The notes beneath the pieces were generated by a model. The model did no database searches and was not told the DNA's origin. It worked only from the letters and a program-made list of their open reading frames with translations. This document shows, piece after piece, positions 45,539 through 55,977 of a DNA stretch of 64,000 nt (position 1 is its first letter; each line of letters opens with the position of its first letter). The stretch spans positions 4,588,001 through 4,652,000 of the forward strand of contig NZ_CP042434.1 in the NCBI RefSeq assembly GCF_007971385.1. The letters are read 5' to 3'. Position numbers and translations under genes: made by a program. The DNA comes from Arachidicoccus ginsenosidivorans. GTDB taxonomy: Bacteria > Bacteroidota > Bacteroidia > Chitinophagales > Chitinophagaceae.

Positions 45539-46629
45539 ACGCGACCATGGGCTGATTGACTGCAGCCTAATTCGGCGATGTTTAATGCTGCATTCTTGTC
45601 CGCATGGTCACCGTGACCACAGCTGCAGCACACAAATTCGCTTTGAGTTTTCCGGTTTGCTTTTTCAATATGTCCACATTTATGACATCTTTGGGAAGTA
45701 TAGGCTGGTGGTACCAAAAATACAGGTACTCCGGCCAGCTTAGCCTTATAGATGATAAATTGGCGTAATTGATGAAATGCCCAACCAGAAAACCTGGAAC
45801 GTTGGCTCTTGCGAACCCTTTGCCGTCTGCGAATACCTGTTAGATCTTCTAACGCTATTGCAGATCCGGTGCGTTTGGCCTCGTCCACTATTCTTTTACT
45901 TATAATGTGATTCTCATTCCTTTTAAACCTTTTCTCTTTTCCAGAGTTTTTTTTCAATTTTCTTTTTGCAGAACGCGTCTTCTTTTTTTGAAGACCAGTT
46001 CTTTTGGCTTGGTTTTTTTTATGTACCTTTTCAGTCTGCTGGCCATCAAAAGACTCTCCAGTAGACAAAGTCGCTAACTGATTGATGCCCAAATCAACGC
46101 CGATCATATTTTCGTGATCTATTAATTCGGGTTCCGGGATATCACAACTGACATTTAAAAAAAAGTGACCGTTACGAAAAAACAAATCTGATTCTCCCTT
46201 TTGAAATGCCAACAAATTACGGGCATTATCTCCAACCTCAAATTTCATTACTTGCCTTCCTTCGAGTGTAAGAATGCTTAAACTATCACTGGAGAGATCA
46301 AAGCTGATCATACGACAGTCAAATGCTACCGCCCCTTTTAATCTGAAGGTTCTTTGGGTATCGATTGGACCTGTAGCCTTTTTGGCTTTAACCTTGTATG
46401 CATCTGCAACCTTACCAATAGCCCGGATGGTCATTTGGGATTTAAGTCCAAAATCCTCCCGTATAGCGTAGTAAGTTAGCTTATGCAACCTTATTCTGTT
46501 AAAACACTGGTTATCAAAAGCCACCGCTGATATTTGGTTGCAGGCAAGGTTCATTGCCGTTAATGTTTCCATTAACAGACCAAATTGCTCCCGATCTGGA
46601 ACTAACTTTATTTGCGCAACAACTACCAT
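45517..46629 (-). CDS. tnpB: TnpB, RNA-guided endonuclease of IS605-group elements
   Basis: 370 residues from MVVVAQIKLVPDREQ (46629), the usual start; 7 extra residues upstream are possible. Catalytic RuvC residues are present: Asp in MIGVDLGINQLATL, Glu in AIALEDLTGIR and Asp in GDHADKNAALNIAE. The zinc ribbon (QRCHKCGHI... FVCCSCGHGDH) is complete with four cysteines. The basic region RTGLQKKKTRSAKRKLKK lies before the Glu motif. The protein appears intact and so potentially active, cutting DNA next to a short TAM under guide-RNA control. Without tnpA it cannot transpose alone. Confidence 0.92.
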   Translation of the reverse strand: MVVVAQIKLVPDREQFGLLMETLTAMNLACNQISAVAFDNQCFNRIRLHKLTYYAIREDFGLKSQMTIRAIGKVADAYKVKAKKATGPIDTQRTFRLKGAVAFDCRMISFDLSSDSLSILTLEGRQVMKFEVGDNARNLLAFQKGESDLFFRNGHFFLNVSCDIPEPELIDHENMIGVDLGINQLATLSTGESFDGQQTEKVHKKNQAKRTGLQKKKTRSAKRKLKKNSGKEKRFKRNENHIISKRIVDEAKRTGSAIALEDLTGIRRRQRVRKSQRSRFSGWAFHQLRQFIIYKAKLAGVPVFLVPPAYTSQRCHKCGHIEKANRKTQSEFVCCSCGHGDHADKNAALNIAELGCSQSAHGRVVGFIRQ

Positions 46630-46990
46630 ATCTTTGACAAAGATAGACAATTATTTTAGTATACACAAATATTTAGCATAAAAAACTACAATTATTTTTC
46701 AAGCCAATTCTTGAGCTTAAGCCTCCGCCTAAAGGCGGTGGTTTCAACCCAAGAAAAAGGACAATGAATTAATGGGCAATAAATAAAGGACTTAACTTGA
46801 CTTAGATCCCATTTATTTTTGGCTGGTAGACCCTGCAAAGTTTTTCAGAAAAAACAGTCATGTTTTATCAGGTTTAAATGATTTTGATGATATTTATACC
46901 AGATATTGTCAAATTGAACGGCTTATATGTTTAAATAATCCAATAATTATTGTATTTTTAGGCATACCCTGACTAAAATGAACAACGAAC

Positions 46991-47800
46991 ATGAAAACAC
47001 CAAAAACAGAACTTCCGCGTGAGAGGAGCACGATTGATCCTAAAAACAGTGATCAATTGAAGGTGATTATTTATAATTCTGAAAAATGGCTGGAAATTTT
47101 ATTTCATAATTTTAGTGGACTTTTAGGTAATATAAACTGGGTTACCAGATTGATGGATCAAAATCTTGAGCAGGACAGTTTACCTGAGAATACTTTCAAA
47201 GAATTAAACCTAACCACCCAACATAATATCTATACCCTTAAGGTGATACAAAATTATATTCAGGTTCTAAATGCTTTGGCGGCGCAAAAAGAAGGCACAA
47301 ACGCAGAAATGGTGATGTTGACTGAATCGATGTTGTTGACTTCCATTCCAAAAATGGGTAAACTGTCTGTTCAGATAAACGGATTGCCAATAAAAGCAAC
47401 CAGGGTATTTGTAAAAGTATTGTGCTTTTTGTTGAGCAAAGTGGCGGAAGTGCAAACAACATTAACGGAGCCATTGGTTATTTCTATTAAGGAACAGGAC
47501 GGCGGTCAAATGCTACAAGTTGGCGTCTCAGCAGCGGCCTTTAATTTGGACGAAGATTTTTTAAAAGAAAACGGAAGCATCTCTGCTGCCAGGCTGGGTG
47601 AGGATACCAGTAAGTGGGCCACCAAAATGTTTTATGAAATACTGGCGGTTGCGGGAGGAAAGCTGCTTAACAGCAGTTTACAACAAAAAAATACTGTATT
47701 GCAAGACCAGGAAAACTGTTTGAAAACAGCAGTGCCTGGCACGCAAATCAGTCAACAGTATTTAGTATTTAGCCTTCCTTACAACCTGGAAATGATTTAA
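46991..47800 (+). CDS. Degenerate histidine-kinase-like protein
   Basis: 269 residues, soluble. EILFHNFSGLLGNINWVTRLM near residue 37 looks like a kinase dimerisation helix with a His (HN instead of HE/HD). The following half has the general length of an HATPase domain but no N-box Asn, DxGxG or GxGL motifs; LVISIKEQDG, LGEDTSKWATKMFYEILAVAGGKL and the LVFSLPY end resemble its beta strands. It is probably a phosphotransfer or pseudo-kinase partner. The response regulator gene follows after 14 bases, suggesting they work together. Confidence 0.65.
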   Translation: MKTPKTELPRERSTIDPKNSDQLKVIIYNSEKWLEILFHNFSGLLGNINWVTRLMDQNLEQDSLPENTFKELNLTTQHNIYTLKVIQNYIQVLNALAAQKEGTNAEMVMLTESMLLTSIPKMGKLSVQINGLPIKATRVFVKVLCFLLSKVAEVQTTLTEPLVISIKEQDGGQMLQVGVSAAAFNLDEDFLKENGSISAARLGEDTSKWATKMFYEILAVAGGKLLNSSLQQKNTVLQDQENCLKTAVPGTQISQQYLVFSLPYNLEMI

Positions 47801-47814
47801 ATTAAAATTAGTAC

Positions 47815-48441
47815 ATGCAGGAAAGAATATTGGTCGCAGATGACCATGGGATTGTCAGATATGGATTATCAATGATGATCCGTAAACTAAGGCCAGGTGC
47901 CCTTGTGGAGGAAGCGCCTGATTATGCAAGAGTGATTGAAATGGCGCAAAAGAGCCCTTATGATTTATATATCTTAGATGTATCTATGCCCAATGGTAGT
48001 TTTTTAAATGCATACAATCTACTTAAAAGATTTTCAGGGAGTTGTAAAATACTCATTTTCTCTTCTTTAGATGAGGAGGTGTATGCCATGCGCTATATTG
48101 AATCAGGAGCGGATGGTTTTCTAAACAAGCTCGCCTCGGAAGAGGAAATGAAATATGCCCTGGAGAAGATATTTAATAATGGTAAATATGTAAGTGAAGC
48201 AGTCAAAGACTCTTTAGTGTTTTATAAAGCCAGCAAGGGCAAATCCAGACCACTGGAGAAGTTATCCAACCGGGAAATTGCCATTGCTAATATGCTGGTA
48301 AGTGGTAAAAGTCTAAAAGAGATTTCACAGGAATTACATTTACACGTATCTACTGTTAGTACCTATAAAACCAGAATTTTCGAAAAATTACAAATTCAAA
48401 ATATACCGGATCTGATTAAGGTGTTAGAGCTAAAAAATTGA
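47815..48441 (+). CDS. NarL/FixJ-family response regulator
   Basis: 208 residues. The receiver domain has the acidic pair (VADDHGIV), the phospho-acceptor Asp in LYILDVSMPNG, Ser in LIFSSLDEE and Lys in GFLNKLAS. A linker leads to a LuxR-type helix-turn-helix (EKLSNREIAIANMLVSGKSLKEISQELHLHVSTVSTYKTRIFEKLQI). It is a DNA-binding regulator, next to the degenerate kinase and 172 bases before the hybrid kinase, one of which should be its partner. No regulatory target can be read from the sequence. Confidence 0.92.
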   Translation: MQERILVADDHGIVRYGLSMMIRKLRPGALVEEAPDYARVIEMAQKSPYDLYILDVSMPNGSFLNAYNLLKRFSGSCKILIFSSLDEEVYAMRYIESGADGFLNKLASEEEMKYALEKIFNNGKYVSEAVKDSLVFYKASKGKSRPLEKLSNREIAIANMLVSGKSLKEISQELHLHVSTVSTYKTRIFEKLQIQNIPDLIKVLELKN

Positions 48442-48612
48442 TAATCATAATTGTAAGCATTTTATTGTCATAATTTTACTACATAATAATTCAACAATAT
48501 CTACATGTTATTGTTTTCCAACCTTATATTTTTGCACTGGAAATGATTGAATGGAGCATTTCGGTTTGAAAGAACCGATAATCTAGTGCCGGGCGAAGGA
48601 TATACAATCAAC

Positions 48613-50913
48613 ATGAATGTAAATACGCTAGACCCCTCCCAAGCCCGGTACTTTATTATTAAAAAACAAGGGTACAATGATAAAAGGCAGACTCATAAAA
48701 ATCAGGGTTATGGCTTTATAACGGTTATATTTTTGGTCTTGGCTCTGTCCTGTCTTTCCATCCTGGCTTTTATCAACCAAAGGGATACCGATAAGTTGGC
48801 AAAAGCAGTCGGGGATTTGTCAGAAACCCGTTCCAGTATAGACAGAGTTGATGAGGCCATCAGACTGTTATATGCGGCCGAAAATAACTGTAGGTTATAT
48901 ATTTTGCAAAAAGACTCTGTTTTTGCATTGGCTTATCAGCATCAATTGCAGCAGGTATCGGTCATTTTAGACTCATTAACCCGTTCAGATGGAAAGTTCG
49001 CGGATAGTGCGCACATGGAAACGCTTATTGCAGATAAAGCGCAGCGTACCAAGCAATATATTCAGGCAAGATTATTACTGGATTCCCTTCTGCAGTTATC
49101 TGATAACCAGGTAAATCATCCTCAAAAAGAGGAGAATGAGACCTTTGCTTTCAAAAACCGGCAACCGGCTTCCATGGATACGACCATGGTAAAATCGGTA
49201 TTGCCAGCTGTTCCAAAAAGAAAATTATTAACTAGACTCAGAGATGCGATAACCAATAAGCAGTATAAGCGTATAAATCAAACGGTTATTATTCAAAAGC
49301 GAAGTCTGGATTCGGTTTATCAGATTAGAAAGCAGGATTTAAAAGGTCAAAGCAATGCGCTAATGGCGCAAGCAGCTATGTTTATGGCCTTAAAGTCCAA
49401 GGAAAGAGCACTTTTGAGTGCCAATCATAATTTATTGCAGGGATTGCAGAAGATTCTCGCCTCACTGAAGGCTACGATCCTTGAACAACAGCAGCAAAGA
49501 AAAGCATTACTGAGTAAAAATGCATTTTCTATCGCCAATGATATTCGCTTTGGTAATACGCTATTAATCGTATTTGGGTTGTTATTGACCCTGATTATCA
49601 TTTGGATCTTACAGCGCCTTTTCAAAAATAGCAACCAGCTTAAAAGTGCGAAAGAGAAGGCTGAAGAATACGCAAGACTTAAAAGTGAATTTGCAGAGAC
49701 GATGAGTCATGAGATTCGTACACCACTGCATTCTATAACACGTTTTGCAAACGAGCTTTCCACGGACCATAAATCCGGTGAGCAGTCAGAGGTAATAGAT
49801 GCTATTAAACTGTCCTCCGGGATGCTTTTATCCGTGGTCAATAATATTTTGGATTATACCAAAATGGAAAAAGGAAAATTTAAATTAGCTGAAATTCCTT
49901 TTAATCCCTTACTGGTGATCCGGGAAATACTTTCAGGGTTACGCCTGCAGGCTAAAAGAAAAAATTTACAATTGGAACAGTGTCTGGACAGTGCCTTAAA
50001 TACGACGCTGATCGGGGATGCATTCCAACTCAGGCAATTACTGATTAATCTACTCAGTAATGCTATAAAATATACGGACAGTGGTTCCATCAGGATCGCC
50101 GCTTCCCTGCACAAGAAAAATGCAGAAACCTGCATCATGGCACTGGCGATTAAAGATACCGGTATTGGTATTGACGGACAAATTGAGAGTAAAATGGGCG
50201 GCTCTGTTTTTGACGCCTATGTGACAGCGGTTCACAGAAGAGAAATAAAAGAAGGCAGCACTGGACTAGGACTCAGCATCGTAAAAAAGGTTATTGAACT
50301 TCATAAAGGAAAAATTGATGTAGAAAGTGTCGTTGGTAAAGGCACCACATTTTATATTGAACTTCCTTATAAATGGGACAGTAGTACAAAAAAGCAACTA
50401 CAAACAAAAGCTGTACTTGGATCTGTGAACGTTGAGGATGGTACAAGTCAAGTTGTTAATAAAGAGATGGAGACGCCAAAAACTGAGCAACTCCTGCATA
50501 AAAACCAAGACCCCATCGCCACAAAAACCGGCCTCAAAGTTTTGGTTGTGGATAATGATTTGCTCAACAGGACTTATTTAGCCATGCTACTGAAGCGAGG
50601 TGGCTTTTTGGTCACAGAAGCTGATGGTGGACGGGCGGCGCTTGAAAAATGTGCGAAGCAGGTTTTTGATCTGATCATCACAGATATTTCCATGCCGGAT
50701 ATGGATGGCTATGAACTGGCCAACTTGGTTAGGTCTCATAATAGTGCCAATAGGCAGGTACCCATAATGGGCGTCAGTGGGCAACAGCCACAAATAAGGG
50801 GTAATGGCAGTCCTAGTGTAGAGAATTTTAATGGCTGGCTTTTAAAGCCATTTGAACCTAAAGAGTTATTTGATCTGGTCAATGATTTAATCGTTCATAT
50901 GCCCAGTAACTAA
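48613..50913 (+). CDS. Hybrid sensor histidine kinase
   Basis: 766 residues from ATG 48613; an in-frame TTG at 48547 would extend it by 22. One helix (YGFITVIFLVLALSCLSILAF) and a ~290-residue extracytoplasmic helical sensor (CHASE3-like, rich in DSL/ARLLLDS coiled segments) precede the second helix (TLLIVFGLLLTLIIIWIL). HisKA carries the phospho-His in MSHEIRTPLHS; the ATPase has LINLLSNAIKYT, IKDTGIGID and GSTGLGLSIV. A C-terminal receiver has VDNDLLNR, Asp in ITDISMPDMDG and Lys in LLKPFEP. It is complete and active-looking. It sits between the NarL-type regulator and a type-IX-secreted surface protein. Confidence 0.9.
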   Translation: MNVNTLDPSQARYFIIKKQGYNDKRQTHKNQGYGFITVIFLVLALSCLSILAFINQRDTDKLAKAVGDLSETRSSIDRVDEAIRLLYAAENNCRLYILQKDSVFALAYQHQLQQVSVILDSLTRSDGKFADSAHMETLIADKAQRTKQYIQARLLLDSLLQLSDNQVNHPQKEENETFAFKNRQPASMDTTMVKSVLPAVPKRKLLTRLRDAITNKQYKRINQTVIIQKRSLDSVYQIRKQDLKGQSNALMAQAAMFMALKSKERALLSANHNLLQGLQKILASLKATILEQQQQRKALLSKNAFSIANDIRFGNTLLIVFGLLLTLIIIWILQRLFKNSNQLKSAKEKAEEYARLKSEFAETMSHEIRTPLHSITRFANELSTDHKSGEQSEVIDAIKLSSGMLLSVVNNILDYTKMEKGKFKLAEIPFNPLLVIREILSGLRLQAKRKNLQLEQCLDSALNTTLIGDAFQLRQLLINLLSNAIKYTDSGSIRIAASLHKKNAETCIMALAIKDTGIGIDGQIESKMGGSVFDAYVTAVHRREIKEGSTGLGLSIVKKVIELHKGKIDVESVVGKGTTFYIELPYKWDSSTKKQLQTKAVLGSVNVEDGTSQVVNKEMETPKTEQLLHKNQDPIATKTGLKVLVVDNDLLNRTYLAMLLKRGGFLVTEADGGRAALEKCAKQVFDLIITDISMPDMDGYELANLVRSHNSANRQVPIMGVSGQQPQIRGNGSPSVENFNGWLLKPFEPKELFDLVNDLIVHMPSN

Positions 50914-51285
50914 TAAAAAGGATATTTTAAACAAACAGCAAAGGGTAAATCAATACATATAAAAAGCACCCTTCAACATTTCCCAAAACAAACAATTAAA
51001 AACCTTTAAATCAACAAGAAAGCACCGGATGGGTCTATCCGGCATTTAAGGAGATAAAGTTTAGGCAGAAACCCTACTGCCCAGCTGAGACAGTCGTCCA
51101 GTAAGCATTGAACCCTTGCTTTTTGGTCGCCACTGCCCTTCTAAACTATATCCATGACTTAAGGCCTTGCCTGCAGGCGCAGGTGGCCAGCAGCAGTATT
51201 AATATACTGGCTGTATGCGGATGCTCTGTGCTTTACTTGTGGCACAATCAACAAAAACAACCACAAAAAAACAACAACAAACAAC
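50914..51285. other. 372-base gap before the lectin/DUF11 gene
   Basis: No gene is supported; a 98-codon ORF at 51108-51404 runs into the real gene in another frame. A short hairpin CCGGAT/ATCCGG (51025-51042) occurs without a T tract. The last 45 bases before the ATG are A/C-rich (AACAAAAACAACC type), a common start context in Bacteroidota that lacks a Shine-Dalgarno sequence. Confidence 0.5.
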
Positions 51286-53841
51286 ATGAAAAGAAATTTT
51301 ACTTCAAGCAAAAAGGCACCCAACTATGGCCGTATCCTGGCCTGGGTGTTGGCGCTGGGTATGGTACTAATGTACTTGAATTCCCAGGCCCAGTTTACCA
51401 TTAAACAGGATTTTAAGGGTAGCAATGTGGATAATGCAATTATTTTAGGCGGTTCACCTGCCGCCTACCTGACCTCTGGAAAGGAAGATCCGATAGGTGA
51501 AGGTTGGCTGCGGGTTACCAAGGCCGCCTATCAACAAAAAGGATATGCGTATATCAACAAAAGTTTCCCGTCATCACTGGGTGTATTTATTGATTTTGAA
51601 TATACCGCCTGGGCAGATGCCGTGGCTACCTATGGAGGGGCTGATGGTTTTTCCATATACTTATTTGATGCTACCTATGGGCCAGGAAGTTTTCAATTGG
51701 GTGGTTATGGCGGTTCACTGGGATATGCCAATTATATAAAGTCCGGGGAGACAACACAGCCTGGATTAAAAGGGGGCTATCTGGGTATTGGTATTGATGA
51801 ATATGGTAATTTCTCTAACCCGAATGAAGGCAGAAATGGGGGGCCGGGTTTTACACCCAATGCAATTGTCTTAAGGGGGCCAACCACTAGTAATAATAGT
51901 ACAACAAATAAATATCTGGCTGGCACCACTCTGGGGAAAAATAATGCAGTTGACTATGTGCCTATTGTTAAGAATCGTCCTTCTGCCAGTAAATTTTATC
52001 GCCGGATTCAGATTCAGATTGATCCGGTTGCAGGCAACAAATACCATATTCAGGTAAGGTGGGCAACAAGTGTGGGTGGCAGCTTTGCTAAACTTTTGGA
52101 TTATACCACTACCGATAAGCCACCTGCATTAATGAAAGTCGGCTTTGCAGCCTCTACTGGGCAAGGTTTTAATTATCATGAAATCCGCAATCTTTTTGTT
52201 ACGACCCCAGGTGGCGTCCGTATAGATAAGCGCGTCAACAAAACAAGTGCCGCTGTTGGAGAGCAACTCAAATATAGTGTGAATGTAACCAATGCGACTA
52301 CTGCAGATTTAAAGGATTTGATACTGACTGATACACTGCGCGATGCAAAGGGGAATCTGTTACCTGAAGATGCCTATACTTTAGACAGCATCGTATGGAA
52401 TGATCATGTTAATGCCAAAAATGTGATCACTTCCCAAACGACAGATGGTGCTACTTTTAAAGCGCATCTGAATATGGGGGCCGCAACCTTGGACAACAAC
52501 ACAGAAGCCACGCTGACTGCTTATGTTACTGTGAACAAAAGACCCAGCGGTGGAGCCATCACGAATAGTGCTGCAATAAATCCGGATAATACCGGCATCA
52601 CTGACGCGGATCTGACCAATAACTATGCAAAGGTCAGCACCCAGATCATTGCAACTGATCTTAGTATTAAGGCTACGCACCAGGATATTTTCTATCAGGG
52701 TGATCCTGGCGATCAGATTTATCTGCGTGTAAAAAATAATGGCCCGGATGCGACAGGAACTACCACGACTATTACTGATACACTGCCGGCTGGTCTGAGC
52801 TTTGTTGGTTGGGCAGGTAATGGCTGGATCGTTACTGAGAATGGCGGCATTGTGACAGCAGTATATAACGGATCTATTCCTTCTGGAGGGGACTTTCCTG
52901 TACTGACTATGAAGGTGCAGGTAGCACCAGACGCTGCCAGCAATCTGGATAATAAAGGGATGGTACGCGTATCTACGGATAACGACAGCTCGAATAATGA
53001 TTTTAAGGATAATATCTGCATTCAACAGTTTAGCGCGGGCCAAATTGGTCAGGATCAGACTATTCAGGATAAGGGCATACCGTCAGCGTTCACAGAAATA
53101 ACCGCAGCAAGCACGACAACTGGTGCTAACATAACCCATCAATGGCAAGTGTCGACAGATGGTGTAAACTGGACAAACATAAAAGGTGCAACAGATGCGG
53201 GTTATCAGCCCATAGACGAGATAACCAGTACGACTTATTACCGTAGATTGGATAATGCAACCGACAGAAACCAACCTCCCGTCCCTTCTAATGTGATTAC
53301 CGTCACCGTGAAACAGACTACTTTGGCCATTGATCTGAAAAACTTTGATGGCAGTTATAAAGATGGAATGAATCAGCTGATTTGGGTAACTGCCACTGAG
53401 CTTGATAATAAGGGATTTGAGCTCTATCGCAGCACAGACATGGGGGTAACCTGGTCAAAAATCGCGTATATTGCGGGCAAAGGCACCACCACCAATACCA
53501 GCACCTATCATTATGAAGAAAAAGTATTACCTGGTGTGAAAGAGACCCAATATAAACTTTCCATTATTGATAATAACGGCAAATCATCCTGGAGTCCTAT
53601 CGCATCCATAAAAGCCCCGGCTAATACTAGTATTAAATTGTATCCTAACCCAGCGCATGATTATATTTTCATCAGTGGTGTGTCTGGAATTGCTAGTATT
53701 TATGACGGTACGGGCAGACAAGTATTGCGTGCGACTATTAATGGAGCTTCGCAGCCTGCAAAAATTGGTATCCAAAATCTGGCTAAAGGAGTATACTTTG
53801 TACTGATAGACGGACATCAGTTTAAATTTATCAAAAAATAG
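51286..53841 (+). CDS. Type IX-secreted L-type-lectin / DUF11 surface protein
   Basis: 851 residues. Signal region to ~residue 36 (ILAWVLALGMVLMYLNSQA), then an L-type-lectin-like jelly-roll (~40-300; GADGFSIYLFDATYGPGSFQLGG, GYLGIGIDEYGNF). Two DUF11 repeats follow (~320-430 and ~460-580: VGEQLKYSVNVTN, GDQIYLRVKNNGPDA). Then an SBBP/PKD-like stretch (~600-690), a ~90-residue Fn3-like region and a T9SS type A sorting domain (SIKLYPNPAHDYIFISG ... YFVLIDGHQFKFIKK). It should be exported through the outer membrane and cut at the C-terminus. It sits after the kinase trio; regulation by them is only positional inference. A terminator is at 53958. Confidence 0.88.
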   Translation: MKRNFTSSKKAPNYGRILAWVLALGMVLMYLNSQAQFTIKQDFKGSNVDNAIILGGSPAAYLTSGKEDPIGEGWLRVTKAAYQQKGYAYINKSFPSSLGVFIDFEYTAWADAVATYGGADGFSIYLFDATYGPGSFQLGGYGGSLGYANYIKSGETTQPGLKGGYLGIGIDEYGNFSNPNEGRNGGPGFTPNAIVLRGPTTSNNSTTNKYLAGTTLGKNNAVDYVPIVKNRPSASKFYRRIQIQIDPVAGNKYHIQVRWATSVGGSFAKLLDYTTTDKPPALMKVGFAASTGQGFNYHEIRNLFVTTPGGVRIDKRVNKTSAAVGEQLKYSVNVTNATTADLKDLILTDTLRDAKGNLLPEDAYTLDSIVWNDHVNAKNVITSQTTDGATFKAHLNMGAATLDNNTEATLTAYVTVNKRPSGGAITNSAAINPDNTGITDADLTNNYAKVSTQIIATDLSIKATHQDIFYQGDPGDQIYLRVKNNGPDATGTTTTITDTLPAGLSFVGWAGNGWIVTENGGIVTAVYNGSIPSGGDFPVLTMKVQVAPDAASNLDNKGMVRVSTDNDSSNNDFKDNICIQQFSAGQIGQDQTIQDKGIPSAFTEITAASTTTGANITHQWQVSTDGVNWTNIKGATDAGYQPIDEITSTTYYRRLDNATDRNQPPVPSNVITVTVKQTTLAIDLKNFDGSYKDGMNQLIWVTATELDNKGFELYRSTDMGVTWSKIAYIAGKGTTTNTSTYHYEEKVLPGVKETQYKLSIIDNNGKSSWSPIASIKAPANTSIKLYPNPAHDYIFISGVSGIASIYDGTGRQVLRATINGASQPAKIGIQNLAKGVYFVLIDGHQFKFIKK

Positions 53842-53957
53842 GACGCATAATGGGTTTTAAAGCCGGTTTATGTGAACTAAATGCACTAAACTTTGGAATC
53901 GACTTTGTTTTGATTTTGGCGTAAAGAGGATCATATTGAATAGATGATCAAAAAAAT

Positions 53958-54000
53958 AGCATCCCTGCAGATTTATTTTCCTGCGGGGATGCTTGTTTTT
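53958..54000 (+). terminator. Terminator of the lectin/DUF11 gene
   Basis: AGCATCCC (53958-53965) pairs with GGGATGCT (53986-53993), with inner GCAG/CTGC pairing, followed by TGTTTTT. It ends before the ABC exporter genes, which run the other way. Confidence 0.85.
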
Positions 54001-54113
54001 AAATACGATCGAGTACAGATTGGATTAATATAGTATTGACGCTATGGCCAATAATCCAATAATGCTATCATTTGCAACATGAAAGCTTTTAGGCTTAAAC
54101 CGAAAAGTTTTTA

Positions 54114-55885
54114 TTAGCTCACCCTTTTGCCTTTTAATAATAATTCCAGGGCATGTTCAAAAGTACCGGCTGCTGTGACCTCTTTTGCATTGACAAAGAA
54201 AATTTCGTCAGCATTTTCAATGGTATTGAGTCGGTGAGCAATAATAATCCGGGTTGTCGAACTCGGTAGTTTTTCCAGGATTTCGCTCAGCAACTGTTCT
54301 GTTACGGTATCAATGTTAGCCGTTGCTTCATCTAGTATTAATACCTCCGGCTTTCTGATGACAGCCCGTATAAAGGCAATCAATTGTTTTTGTCCGAGGC
54401 TGATATCATCTACTGCGCTGCTAAGAGGCGTATCCAGCCCTTTTTCAAAGCGCATCAATAGACCACTGAGTCCCATCTGATCCATGAGCCTGGTCAGCGC
54501 CTGATTATCCAGATTTTTGAGGGGTTCATTGCCATATAATATATTATCTCTTAAGGAACCGGAGAATAAGAATGGTTCCTGAAGAATAAAACCTATTTTG
54601 GCAGTACGCTGTTCAGGCGTAAAGCTTCTTATATCGCGACCATCGAGTAAAACCTGCCCAGAGGTGGGATCATAAAGCCTGGCGATCAGTGAAGCCGTTG
54701 TTGTTTTGCCACCCCAGTAGGGCCAACCAGTGCATAAGTCTTCCCTTTTTGCAGGGAAAAATTAATGTCTTTGAGTACTTTTTTGCCACCAGGGTATTCA
54801 AAAAATACATGGTCAAATTCAATAACAGGTGCATTTTTATGAATATCTACGACACCAATATTATTATCTTCGCCAACCGGTAATTGCTGCAAATCAGCTT
54901 TAAGCTCAATGATAACAGAGATCCTGTCCCAGGCTGCCATGGCGGTCTGAAAACTAGCCCACAGCGCGGCAAGTTGCCTGAGTGGCTGATAGAAATTCTG
55001 TGCATAGGCAATAAAGCTAATTAGTAAACCGATGGTAAACTGCCCGACCGAAATCAGATAAATCCCATAGGTCAGGACAATGAGTTGGGCCAGATTAGAA
55101 AATAACGCAAATACCGGAACAAAAATACTGTTGGCCAGACCCGCATGAAGTGCTGCCTTGTAATTTTCCTGATTGGCATTTTTGAAACGTCTTCTAAAAT
55201 AATCTCTTCTATTAAAAGCAATAATAGTTTTAAAATTATGCAGGCTTTCCTGGATCTCGCCGCTGAGTCCACCAGAGCGGTTCAGGCTGACGGCATTTTT
55301 CTTCTTGACCCATGGTGAAACAAGTAATACAAAAAGCAAAATAAAAACACCAGGCACAAGGGTTGCACTACCCAGTTTCAGGTTAATACTTAAAAGAAAT
55401 ATCATGGCGCCGGTCATGGCAAAAACACTGTCTATAAACCGCATAAGGGATTGGGAGAAAAACTGATTGACCTTATCCGTATCATTATTGATGCGGGCGA
55501 TTAAATCTCCCGATTTATTCTGGTTAAAAAAACTAACCGGCAATGACTGCAATTTTCCAAAAACCTCATTGCGCAAACTATAAAGCATTCGCTGTCCGAT
55601 GGAGCCCATCACTTCTGTTTGCATGTATTCGGTCCAGGCCCAAATCAGGTATAGTCCAAACAAAATTCCGCAATAAACCATTAATCCGTGATACTGTCCT
55701 GTCTGAATATAATGATCGATGGTATAACCAATCAGATAAGGCGTTAGCATGGTGATCCCTGAGTTCAGGATCATGACTAGTAGCGCAATGACCAACTGCT
55801 TTTTCTCGGGACGAAGAAACTGCAGCATTTTTTTTAAAGCAGCCTTTGTAGAGCTTTTGGGCGCCAGTTTTAAATCGTAATTCAT
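54114..55885 (-). CDS. ABC exporter half-transporter A, one frameshift
   Basis: Six-helix exporter domain (ALLVMILNSGITMLTPYLIGY ... ) then the ATPase. After repair the Walker A reads GPTGGGKTTT, the Q-loop is FILQEPFLFSGSL, the signature is ISLGQKQ, Walker B is LILDEATANID and the H-loop AHRLNTI. The break is four C at 54712-54715 (five needed). Repaired length is 590 residues, normal for this family. The second half-transporter is 92 bases upstream on the same strand, so the two probably form a heterodimer. The exported compound is unknown; multidrug or lipid export are usual. Confidence 0.9.
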
Positions 55886-55977
55886 GTATTAGAAAATTAA
55901 TAACGTCAATAAATAGTGCATTATACCAACCGAAAATCTTCACTGGCATAATGCCGGGAGGATTTTCAAAGCCAGTC

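Larger units (their letters stand above)
45480..46747 (-). mobile_element. tnpB-only IS605-group element (IS1341 type)
   Basis: One gene, tnpB, is flanked by subterminal hairpins rather than inverted repeats. The 5' (left) end has a stem CCTCCGCC/GGCGGTGG at 46722-46741 with loop TAAA. The 3' (right) end has TGTCGGAT/ATCCGACA (45521-45538) and CCCTCGCC/GGCGAGGG (45489-45509). There is no tnpA. Reading the element strand, TTGAA flanks the left hairpin and GTTGAC closes the right side, similar in kind to the tetra/pentanucleotide cleavage sites of this group. End positions are approximate; no target duplication is expected. Confidence 0.7.

Noticed and set aside
39725..46747. Genomic island with integrase or prophage
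   Set aside because: No integrase, phage structural gene or flanking repeat of the tRNA end was seen.
51108..51404. 98-codon plus-strand ORF before the lectin gene
   Set aside because: It overlaps the true start in another frame and has no plausible product.
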